A stretch of 5,251 nucleotides of DNA from positions 1 through 5,251 of the forward strand of contig URUW01000140.1 of assembly GCA_900551205.1 (NCBI GenBank), given 5' to 3'. This DNA is from an uncultured Collinsella sp. (GTDB lineage: Bacteria; Actinomycetota; Coriobacteriia; Coriobacteriales; Coriobacteriaceae). Position 1 is the stretch's first letter. Each line of letters begins with the position of its first letter. The notes beneath the pieces were generated by a model. It saw only the letters and a program-made list of their open reading frames with translations, searched no databases and was not told where the DNA came from. A program made the position numbers and the translations under genes. Positions 1 through 5,184 of this stretch are shown here, one piece after another.

Positions 1-9
1 TACCCGGGC

Positions 10-49
10 AAAACCACCACAAAGGTGCCTGTCCCCTTTGCGGTGGCTT
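10..49 (-). terminator. Rho-independent terminator of the SGNH hydrolase gene
   Basis: Arms 14-25 and 35-46 form a 12-bp stem around a 9-base loop. Read on the minus strand the stem is followed by TTTT (10-13). The single mismatch on the plus strand (A19/C41) becomes a G-U wobble in minus-strand RNA, so the hairpin is best formed in that direction. It begins about 10 bases after the stop codon of the hydrolase gene. The loop side carries GGGGACAGGCACC in minus orientation, a string I associate with dispersed palindromic repeats in bacteria, so it may be both a terminator and a repeat copy. Confidence 0.8.
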
Positions 50-58
50 GGGGCCGTG

Positions 59-718
59 CTACTCACCGAGCATCTCTTTGAGCTTGGCTGCCACGGCGTG
101 ACCCAGGCTCTCGTGGCTTTCGGGCATCATATGCAGATAGTCGATATCGCCCGGCTCGGCAAACTCGGCGGCATTCAAAAAGTCGCAGCCAAACTGCTCG
201 GCCACGTGCGCATAGTACTCGCCAAAATGCTCAGATGCCTCAACGGAATGCTCGTCAAAGTCGGTCATATACACATCGGCGATCTGCGGCTTGATCTTGA
301 TAGGAGCCATCAGCAGGATGCGCGGGCAAGGCGCAGCGTCGGTCCACGGAAACGCGCGGACGGCGCGAATCAGCGCCATGGCGCCACGGGCGATATCGGA
401 AGCTGTCACGTTAAAGACCGTCTTACAGTCGTTGGTGCCCAGCATGATCACAATGGCGTCCAGCGGCTTATGGGCCTCGAGCAGCATCGGAAGCGCGCGA
501 ATACCGTTGAGGTTAGTGTCCAGATGGCACATGTCGTCGCGTACCGTCGTGCGGCCGTTGAGGCCTTCTTCAATTACATGCCAGCCCTCGCCTAAGTCAC
601 GTTGGACCACGCCACACCAGCGCACATCCTGCGCATAGCGCACCGCGGTACCGTCGCGCATGCCCGCCGGATCGTAACCATAGGTGTTGCTGTCACCAAA
701 GCACAGAACGTTTTTCAT
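59..718 (-). CDS. SGNH/GDSL hydrolase, arylesterase-like
   Basis: A 219-residue probable esterase or acyltransferase of the SGNH fold. Block I is FGDSNTYG near the N-terminus (nucleophile Ser10). Block II is IEEGLNGRTT (oxyanion Gly52), block III is GTND (residues 94-97, oxyanion Asn96), and block V is DYLH (Asp193, His196), so the full catalytic set is present. From memory, the order, the VRW and IEEGL motifs and the length resemble the Mycobacterium smegmatis arylesterase/acyltransferase MsAcT, whose triad lies at nearly the same positions. No signal peptide or membrane segment is seen, so it is probably cytoplasmic; its natural substrate cannot be told. The ATG at 718 is chosen because GGGGAG lies about 8 bases upstream and the protein then begins directly with the GDS block. 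The open frame continues to 793, but that extension would run through the terminator of the previous gene. A terminator follows the stop codon. Confidence 0.93.
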   Translation of the reverse strand: MKNVLCFGDSNTYGYDPAGMRDGTAVRYAQDVRWCGVVQRDLGEGWHVIEEGLNGRTTVRDDMCHLDTNLNGIRALPMLLEAHKPLDAIVIMLGTNDCKTVFNVTASDIARGAMALIRAVRAFPWTDAAPCPRILLMAPIKIKPQIADVYMTDFDEHSVEASEHFGEYYAHVAEQFGCDFLNAAEFAEPGDIDYLHMMPESHESLGHAVAAKLKEMLGE

Positions 719-737
719 CGTAAGCTCCCCACTCAAT

Positions 738-771
738 AAAAAGCCGACAGGAGCAGCCTCTCCCGTCGGCT
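738..771 (-). terminator. Rho-independent terminator after the PARG-like gene
   Basis: Arms 742-753 and 760-771 form a 12-bp stem with a 6-base loop (754-759), followed on the minus strand by TTTTT (738-742). The one plus-strand mismatch (A749/C764) is a G-U wobble in minus-strand RNA. It lies about 25 bases after the stop codon of the 797-1912 gene and only about 12 bases before the ribosome binding site of the hydrolase gene. No room for a separate promoter remains between the T-tract and that gene, so it may act as an attenuator as well as a terminator. Confidence 0.88.
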
Positions 772-796
772 CGGTATATCGCATCACGAGCACCGT

Positions 797-1912
797 TTAC
801 AGGTACTTGCGCCAGTCGTCGTCATCCTCGTCATCCTCGGCAGCGGCCTGAGCCTGCTCGGCGGCACGGGCGACTGCGGCGCGGGCGGCAACCTGAGCAT
901 AGGACTCCTCGTTTCGCTCGGGGAAGTTTGCCAGCACGTGCTCGAATTTGGCGAAGTCCTCGTCCCAGCGCGTAGAGGGCACGGCAAAGAAGACCTGCTT
1001 GACCTTGAAGTCGCCCGATGCGAGCTCCTTGCGGAAGAGCTCGGCCACGGCCTCGGCATCAAAGCCGTTGTTGTCGCAGCCCCATGCGCCCAGCACGAGC
1101 TTCTCGCGACCCAACTCGTCGCAGATGGCGAGCACAAAGCGAATGCGGTCGCGCAGGGCATCCAGCAGAGCATCGTCGCTCACGCGATACTCCTGGCGGG
1201 CGCGCTTAACGTTGGGCGCGGCGGCCACGATCACGTCGGCGTATGCATGCACGTGGTTGCGGTCGAAGCGCACCGCAGGCACCACTAGGGCACGGTTACG
1301 ATAGAGCTCGCAGTTGATGTTGCGGCGACGGTTCTCGCCGTACCACTTACGCTGCCTATCGAGAACGTTGTACAGATACGAATCGGCGCACAGCGTGGCC
1401 TCCTGGCCCAGATAACCCTGAATATATCCACCGCCCGGATTGGTAAACGAGGCAAAGGCGAGCACGGCCATGTCGCAGAACTGCGCATAGCCGCGACCGT
1501 TATCGAGGATTGCCTGCGTGGCGGAGGCATCAAGCACAGTGACCTCGGGCAGGACCGGAGCGGGCTCCTCAGCAGGCGCGGACTCAGCTTCGGCGATTTC
1601 CTCGGCAGGCTCCTCGACGGGCTCGGGCGCCGCCTCGGTCTCGGCAGTCTCCGCGTTCTCGACGTCCTCGGCGACCTGCTCTTCGGCGGCCACAGCACTC
1701 TGAACCTTGGCCTTCATCGCCGCGACAAAGCCGGCAGGCATACCGTCAAACTCGCGAACACCGGCGAGCGAACGCTCGATATCCTTGGCGCACGCTTCGG
1801 ACACAGTTGCCACGTGACGCTCGGCGGCCTTGGCACGGGCCTCGCGCTTGGGATTGGGCTGACCCGCTCGGTTGGACCTGCGGTTACGGTTCCTGTTGTC
1901 GACATCTGCCAT
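797..1912 (-). CDS. TIGR02452-type microbial PARG / macro-fold protein with acidic insertion
   Basis: A 371-residue protein of the microbial poly(ADP-ribose) glycohydrolase-like family (TIGR02452, PF10021), whose fold is related to macro domains and binds ADP-ribose. The order is: basic, Asn/Arg-rich N-terminus (1-30); helical segment (31-73); low-complexity Ala/Glu/Pro linker (about 76-120) with roughly 38% acidic residues and no Lys, Arg or His; catalytic-like core (about 123-330); Ala-rich stretch and acidic tail ending DDDDWRKYL. Family motifs are FTNPGGGYIQG (156-166), LCADSYLYNVL (174-184), a VIVAAAPN strand (227-234) and LGAWGCDNNGFD (274-285). The PARG signature GGG-X7-QE is present, but the next residue is Ala172 (codon GCC) where active enzymes have a second Glu, so hydrolase activity is doubtful while ligand binding may remain. 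The ATG at 1912 has AAGGTGA about 6 bases upstream. Family assignment is firm; the biochemical role is not known. Confidence 0.9.
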   Translation of the reverse strand: MADVDNRNRNRRSNRAGQPNPKREARAKAAERHVATVSEACAKDIERSLAGVREFDGMPAGFVAAMKAKVQSAVAAEEQVAEDVENAETAETEAAPEPVEEPAEEIAEAESAPAEEPAPVLPEVTVLDASATQAILDNGRGYAQFCDMAVLAFASFTNPGGGYIQGYLGQEATLCADSYLYNVLDRQRKWYGENRRRNINCELYRNRALVVPAVRFDRNHVHAYADVIVAAAPNVKRARQEYRVSDDALLDALRDRIRFVLAICDELGREKLVLGAWGCDNNGFDAEAVAELFRKELASGDFKVKQVFFAVPSTRWDEDFAKFEHVLANFPERNEESYAQVAARAAVARAAEQAQAAAEDDEDDDDWRKYL

Positions 1913-1958
1913 GAGTGGTCACCTTTCCTGTCGCTGCCGCTTTCGGTTTTTCCCATCC

Positions 1959-1964
1959 ATGATA
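1959..1964 (-). promoter_or_regulatory. Possible -10 element for the PARG-like gene
   Basis: TATCAT on the minus strand (5 of 6 to TATAAT) lies 47 bases before the start codon at 1912 and just after the terminator of the previous gene, which is where a promoter for the PARG-like gene would be expected. No convincing -35 hexamer is present at 16-18 bases, because that region is occupied by the terminator T-tract. Weak call. Confidence 0.25.
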
Positions 1965-1977
1965 CCCCGCCACGTAC

Positions 1978-2006
1978 AAAAAAGACGGCCCCGAAGGACC
2001 GCCTTT
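1978..2006 (-). terminator. Rho-independent terminator with UUCG loop after the Bax1-I gene
   Basis: Arms 1981-1991 and 1996-2006 form an 11-bp stem closed by a C(UUCG)G tetraloop in minus-strand RNA, an exceptionally stable loop. A T-run of six follows on the minus strand (1978-1983), partly inside the stem. Two plus-strand mismatches (C1989/A1998 and A1985/C2002) are both G-U wobbles on the minus strand, fixing the direction. It lies about 43 bases after the stop codon of the 2050-2745 gene. Confidence 0.93.
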
Positions 2007-2049
2007 CGCATTGATTTACGCACGCGGCAAGCACCGCTGCAACTCGCCG

Positions 2050-2745
2050 CTAGTCGCGACGACCAAGGATATTCAGGATACGCAGGAACACGTTGATGAT
2101 ATCCACGAACAGGTTGGACGCCATGAGCACGGCGTTGGGCAGCGTGGGTGGCACCGTCGTGGCCACATAGGTGTCGTAGCCAATAAAACCGGCGAACACC
2201 ACGATCACGATCAGATCGGTGATGGTCTGCGAGACGCCCATGAACATCAGCACGATCTCAACCAGAATAGTGGCGAGCAGAATGCCAAAACCGATGCCAT
2301 ATACGCGCTGGAAAAACTTGGGGAACGTCACGCCCAAAGCGCCAAAGACAAAGGTGATGGCGGCCGTGGCGATAAAGGCAGTGTTGATGGTGGGCAGGTC
2401 GTAGTTGGCAAGGCCAAATGACGCGGTCAGGCCAAAAGTGCTCGCAAAGACCACGTAACCCACGAGGGACAGGCCCACAGACTGCTTGCCCGCGGCGGCC
2501 GACATCATGACCATGCCGACGATAGTCAAAATAAACGAGCCAAAGACCAGCGGCAAAGCGGCGCCGCTCATCATCATGCGGGCAAACGCCATGGTGCTCG
2601 TAAAGTAGGCGCCGGCGCCCATGGCGCAAAAGCCCAAAAAGATCAGGGCGGACATGGCGAGATTGTACGCGCGCGGCGACATCTCCTTGGCACGGCTTGC
2701 GCCGGTCTCGATGGGGCCGTTCTGATAGCCCTGGATATCGTTCAT
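2050..2745 (-). CDS. Bax inhibitor-1/YccA family membrane protein
   Basis: A 231-residue integral membrane protein of the Bax1-I (TMBIM/YccA/YetJ) family. After a short polar N-terminus (1-25), hydrophobic segments lie at about 28-50, 59-82, 87-113, 119-141, 147-170, 174-196 and a shorter last one at 205-227, the usual seven-segment plan. Two diagnostic motifs are present: FAGFIGYDTYVA in segment six, with Asp191, and the C-terminal LFVDIINVFLRILNILGRR, with Asp215. In Bacillus subtilis YetJ the equivalent aspartate pair is the pH-sensing di-aspartyl latch of a calcium leak pathway. In E. coli, YccA is a substrate and modulator of the FtsH protease. Which role applies here cannot be read from sequence. 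The ATG at 2745 has AAAGGA about 8 bases upstream. Length and motifs are intact, and a strong terminator follows. Confidence 0.95.
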   Translation of the reverse strand: MNDIQGYQNGPIETGASRAKEMSPRAYNLAMSALIFLGFCAMGAGAYFTSTMAFARMMMSGAALPLVFGSFILTIVGMVMMSAAAGKQSVGLSLVGYVVFASTFGLTASFGLANYDLPTINTAFIATAAITFVFGALGVTFPKFFQRVYGIGFGILLATILVEIVLMFMGVSQTITDLIVIVVFAGFIGYDTYVATTVPPTLPNAVLMASNLFVDIINVFLRILNILGRRD

Positions 2746-2759
2746 AGTTTCGTCCTTTC

Positions 2760-2779
2760 AAAAAGCACCGCGACGGCGC
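2760..2779 (-). terminator. Small GC-rich hairpin with T5, between the 112-residue gene and the Bax1-I gene
   Basis: Arms 2765-2770 and 2774-2779 form a 6-bp stem with a 3-base loop, followed by TTTTT on the minus strand (2760-2764). The A2767/C2777 mismatch is a G-U wobble on the minus strand. It lies about 46 bases after the stop codon at 2826 and directly touches the ribosome binding site (GAAAGGA) of the Bax1-I gene. The stem is short, so efficiency is uncertain. A competing 10-bp palindrome ACGGCGCCGT (2773-2782) overlaps it. Confidence 0.55.
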
Positions 2780-2801
2780 CGTAGCTGACAAGTTTCCTGC
2801 C

Positions 2802-2825
2802 ATTGTACCCGAACGCCACGCGTTC
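2802..2825 (-). promoter_or_regulatory. Possible promoter and operator of the Bax1-I gene
   Basis: TACAAT on the minus strand (2802-2807, 5 of 6 to consensus) could be a -10 element 57 bases before the start codon. Immediately upstream, GAACGC and GCGTTC (2811-2816 and 2820-2825) form a perfect inverted repeat with a 3-base spacer, filling the region between -10 and -35, where a repressor could bind. No good -35 is seen. Transcripts from here would cross the hairpin at 2760-2779. Confidence 0.3.
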
Positions 2826-3164
2826 TTACCTGCGGCGCTCGCCCTCGAGCGTACGATCAAAAGCCCAGACCCACCAACGCATCACGTGGGCCTGCGAGCC
2901 GTCCGGCCGTCCGCACGCCTGGTCCTCCAGATACAACTCGGTCGCATGCCCGCCAAAACGAACCTTATACGTTGCCGTACGAACACCGTGAACCGTTAAG
3001 CCAAAGCCCGTGGACGAGACAATCTCGTCAATTGTAAAGCAGCGACCGTCGACCCAGCAGACGGTGACCGGCACGACTTGTCCGCCCGCGAGGATGCGAG
3101 CCACGACGTCCACATACTGCTTGTGCACGCGCCGAGTTTTGCCATCTGTCTGTCGATATTCCAT
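2826..3164 (-). CDS. Small protein of unknown function (112 residues)
   Basis: I do not recognise this protein with certainty. From the ATG at 3164 it has 112 residues, no signal peptide and no membrane segment. The N-terminal part (1-26) is polar and probably helical (TRRVHKQYVDVVARIL). After it come alternating hydrophobic stretches suggesting a compact beta-rich fold: VVPVTVCWVDGRCFTIDEI (30-48), TATYKVRF (63-70), TELYLED (75-81) and VMRWWVWAFD (94-103), which is tryptophan-rich. The tail is charged (EGERRR). The open frame reaches back to 3341, but that part resembles non-coding intergenic sequence, so the shorter form is preferred. AGGAGA ends only one base before this ATG, too close for a standard Shine-Dalgarno; a second ATG at 3185 has no visible one. 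It is transcribed away from the phosphate transporter operon, and no functional link is evident. Confidence 0.72.
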   Translation of the reverse strand: MEYRQTDGKTRRVHKQYVDVVARILAGGQVVPVTVCWVDGRCFTIDEIVSSTGFGLTVHGVRTATYKVRFGGHATELYLEDQACGRPDGSQAHVMRWWVWAFDRTLEGERRR

Positions 3165-3171
3165 GTCTCCT

Positions 3172-3201
3172 ATTATCGAACGCATGTTTGCATATTGTAA
3201 A
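3172..3201 (-). promoter_or_regulatory. Candidate promoter of the 112-residue gene
   Basis: On the minus strand, TTTACA (3196-3201, 5 of 6 to TTGACA) and GATAAT (3172-3177, 5 of 6 to TATAAT) are separated by 18 bases. Initiation 7-8 bases after the -10 element would fall at or next to the A of the ATG at 3164, giving a leaderless or nearly leaderless message. This would explain why the purine-rich AGGAGA sits too close to the start codon. Confidence 0.45.
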
Positions 3202-3254
3202 GCGAACAGACTGTGGTTTTGGAGTGTCGTAGCAATCGCACGTGTCCGCATGGC

Positions 3255-3283
3255 GTGATAGCAAAAAGAACACCCGCGGTCAA
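3255..3283 (-). promoter_or_regulatory. Alternative promoter for the 112-residue gene
   Basis: TTGACC (3278-3283, 5 of 6) and TATCAC (3255-3260, 4 of 6) lie 17 bases apart on the minus strand. Use of this site would give a leader of about 80 bases and would include the ATG at 3185. It is a weaker -10 than the candidate at 3172-3201. Confidence 0.25.
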
Positions 3284-3289
3284 CAGGGC

Positions 3290-3295
3290 TAATAT
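3290..3295 (+). promoter_or_regulatory. Possible -10 element of the phosphate transporter operon
   Basis: TAATAT lies about 118 bases before the transporter start codon, in the AT-rich part of the divergent region. No matching -35 hexamer is present at 16-18 bases (the sequence there is AGAACA), and I see no PHO-box-like direct repeats. If used, it would give a leader of over 100 bases containing the Shine-Dalgarno and mini-ORF at 3352-3383. Confidence 0.25.
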
Positions 3296-3351
3296 TCAAT
3301 TTTAGTGCCAAAAAATTACTTCTCCCATCAGAACTCGGCAAAGAAACCCGC

Positions 3352-3383
3352 AGGAGGTGATACGATTTATCATGTTTTTGTAA
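3352..3383 (+). promoter_or_regulatory. Consensus Shine-Dalgarno plus three-codon ORF in the pit leader
   Basis: AGGAGGTGAT (3352-3361) is a ten-base complement to the 3' end of 16S rRNA. It is followed 10 bases later by ATG-TTT-TTG-TAA (3372-3383), encoding only Met-Phe-Leu. This ORF is in the frame of the transporter, and its stop codon rules out an N-terminal extension. TGATA and TATCA (3358-3362, 3368-3372) form a 5-bp inverted repeat between the Shine-Dalgarno and the ATG. The transporter ATG lies 30 bases beyond the TAA. This could be a regulatory mini-ORF, a ribosome standby site or a chance match. Confidence 0.4.
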
Positions 3384-3413
3384 CGTGCCTGCAAACTTCG
3401 AGAAAGCCCATAT

Positions 3414-4463
3414 ATGGACGTAACGTTCTCAACCTTCCTCGGCCAAATTGTGTCGAACCCAGTCCTTGCCGTCACCGTGATCCTCGCGTTGGGCGCCATC
3501 TTCGTCAACGGATGGACCGACGCGCCCAACGCCATCGCGACCTGCGTCACTACGCGTTGCATGCCCGCCCGCGCCGCCATTCTCATGAGCGCCGCATTCA
3601 ACTTCCTCGGCGTGCTCATCATGACGCACTTTAACGCGAGCGTCGCCAATACCATCTCACATATCGTCGACTTTGGCGGAAACAGCACCATGGCGCTCGC
3701 CTGCCTGTGCGCGGCCCTGTTCTCCATCGTCGTCTACGGCGCCACAGCGTCGCGTTTTGGCATCCCCACCTCGCAAAGCCACAGCCTTATCGCCGGCCTG
3801 ACCGGTGCCGCTATCGCCCTCGGCGGCGCGAGCAGCGTCAACGTCCACGAGTGGATGAAGGTCATCTACGGCCTGGCACTCTCCATCGGCCTGGGCTTTG
3901 TCATGGGCTGGGTCCTGTGCAAACTCGTCTCGATTCTTTTCGCCGCCGCCAACAGGCGACGTGCCAATGTCTTCTTTAAATACGCTCAGATCGCGAGCGC
4001 TGCGGCCATGAGCTTTATGCACGGCGCGCAGGATGGACAGAAGTTCATCGGCGTGCTCTTTTTAGGCGTAGCCTTTGCCAGCGGGCAGACGAGCGTCGGC
4101 GATGCCGGCATCCCCATCTGGATTATGCTGCTGTGCTCGGCCACTATGGGTATCGGCACCAGCGTGGGCGGTGAGCGCATCATCAAGTCCGTCGGCCAGA
4201 GCATGGTTAAGCTCGAGAAGTATCAGGGCTTCTCCGCCGACCTCGCGGGCGCGGCGAACCTGCTGCTTGCCACCCTTACCGGCATCCCCGTGTCCTCCAC
4301 CCACATCAAGACCTGCGCCATCATGGGCGTTGGTGCCGTCAAGCGCCTCTCGGCCATCAACTTCGGCGTCGTCAAGGACATGATGTTCACCTGGTTCTTC
4401 ACCTTCCCCGCCTGCGGACTCATCAGCTTTGTCATGGCCAAGCTGTTCATGATGTTCCTCTAG
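3414..4463 (+). CDS. pit: PiT-family inorganic phosphate transporter
   Basis: A 349-residue membrane transporter of the PiT family (PF01384), which imports inorganic phosphate coupled to H+ or Na+; the coupling ion is not decided here. The family's inverted-repeat halves are visible. The first has NGWTDAPNAIAT (32-43, with Asp36 and Asn39) and PTSQSHSLIAGLTGA (118-132). The second has MSFMHGAQDGQKFIGV (199-214, with His203 and Asp207) and GIPVSSTHIKTCAIMGVG (290-307). About ten hydrophobic segments can be drawn, with a short basic loop (NRRRAN, 180-185) between halves. Length is typical of compact bacterial members. The ATG at 3414 is the only possible start, since an in-frame TAA lies at 3381 with no start codon between. 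Its own Shine-Dalgarno is weak (AGAAAG, 3401-3406). A DUF47 gene follows after 67 bases with no terminator, so they are probably co-transcribed. Confidence 0.96.
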   Translation: MDVTFSTFLGQIVSNPVLAVTVILALGAIFVNGWTDAPNAIATCVTTRCMPARAAILMSAAFNFLGVLIMTHFNASVANTISHIVDFGGNSTMALACLCAALFSIVVYGATASRFGIPTSQSHSLIAGLTGAAIALGGASSVNVHEWMKVIYGLALSIGLGFVMGWVLCKLVSILFAAANRRRANVFFKYAQIASAAAMSFMHGAQDGQKFIGVLFLGVAFASGQTSVGDAGIPIWIMLLCSATMGIGTSVGGERIIKSVGQSMVKLEKYQGFSADLAGAANLLLATLTGIPVSSTHIKTCAIMGVGAVKRLSAINFGVVKDMMFTWFFTFPACGLISFVMAKLFMMFL

Positions 4464-4530
4464 TCAAACCGAACGTCCATCCGGACCGTAACACCTCGCC
4501 CACCCGTCTTCGCCTCGAAAGGACCCACTC

Positions 4531-5154
4531 ATGGCAAAGAAACCCGATTCGTTCTACTTTGACAACTACGTCGCCTGCGCCGACCTCGCCGTCCAGGCCG
4601 CCGAGCTGCTTACCAAGATTTTCGAGAACTTCGATCCCGCAAAGATTCACGATATGCTCGACAAGATGCATGCGATCGAGCATGCGGCCGACAAGAAGCA
4701 CCATGAGCTTGAGGACGCCCTGCTCACCGCCTTTATCACCCCGCTTGAGCGCGAGGATCTGGACCTGATGAGCTGCTCGCTCGACACCGTGCTCGACCGC
4801 ATCGAGGGCGTCGTGCAGCGCGTCTACTTCACCAACATCCAGAGCATCCATCCCGATGCCATCGTGATCGCCCACAAGGTGACCGACGCCTGCCGCGCCA
4901 TGAAAGACCTGATGGTCGAGCTGCCTAACTACCGCAAGTCCAAAACGCTGCGCGAGCTCGTCATCCAGATCAACACCATCGAGTCCGAGGCCGACGAGCT
5001 CTATATCAACGCCATGCGTAACCTGCACGTTAACGGCAAGGACCCGCTCGAGGTCATCGCTTGGCGTGACGTGTACGCCTTCCTGGAGTACTGCGCCGAC
5101 TGCTGCGAGAATGTGGCCGATGTCGTGGATTCGATTGTCATGAAGAACAGTTAA
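4531..5154 (+). CDS. DUF47 / PhoU-like accessory protein of the PiT transporter
   Basis: A 207-residue, all-helical soluble protein of the DUF47 family (PF01865, TIGR00153), distantly related to PhoU and usually encoded beside pit. Four ExxxD/DxxxD motifs, the type that binds metal clusters in PhoU, are visible: Glu50-Asp54 (IEHAAD), Asp85-Asp89 (LDTVLD), Glu151-Asp155 (IESEAD) and Glu193-Asp197 (CENVAD). They fall as two pairs, matching two three-helix bundles. Other family marks are AFITPLEREDL (67-77) and the end VADVVDSIV. By analogy with orfA-pit in Sinorhizobium and pit-ykaA in Bacillus, it likely sits at the inner face of the membrane and modulates the transporter. The ATG at 4531 has GAAAGGA about 8 bases upstream, much stronger than that of pit, so the partner may be made in equal or greater amount. 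The protein is complete, with no unusual residue changes noted. Confidence 0.95.
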   Translation: MAKKPDSFYFDNYVACADLAVQAAELLTKIFENFDPAKIHDMLDKMHAIEHAADKKHHELEDALLTAFITPLEREDLDLMSCSLDTVLDRIEGVVQRVYFTNIQSIHPDAIVIAHKVTDACRAMKDLMVELPNYRKSKTLRELVIQINTIESEADELYINAMRNLHVNGKDPLEVIAWRDVYAFLEYCADCCENVADVVDSIVMKNS

Positions 5155-5184
5155 TTGGGGGTACATGTCCCACCGGTCGCGGGC

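Noticed and set aside
38..595. Plus-strand open frame of 185 codons over the hydrolase gene
   Set aside because: It is opposite the SGNH hydrolase, whose catalytic blocks are intact; the reading is a GC-rich codon shadow.
719..793. N-terminal extension of the hydrolase to 793
   Set aside because: It would translate through the terminator hairpin and past the natural ribosome binding site; the family begins right before the GDS block.
3165..3341. N-terminal extension of the 112-residue protein to 3341
   Set aside because: The added residues look like translated AT-richer intergenic sequence, would overlap the promoter candidates, and have no ribosome binding site support.
3165..3413. A riboswitch or PHO box controlling pit
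   Set aside because: I found no known riboswitch core and no spaced direct repeats of the PHO-box type; only a weak -10 and the mini-ORF arrangement can be supported.
2826..3413. Toxin-antitoxin module in the divergent region
   Set aside because: There is only one small gene, with no partner overlapping or adjacent on the same strand and no toxin fold motifs.
3302..3727. Minus-strand open frame overlapping the start of pit
   Set aside because: It covers the conserved first half of the transporter in antisense, has no homology I can see, and crosses the pit leader.
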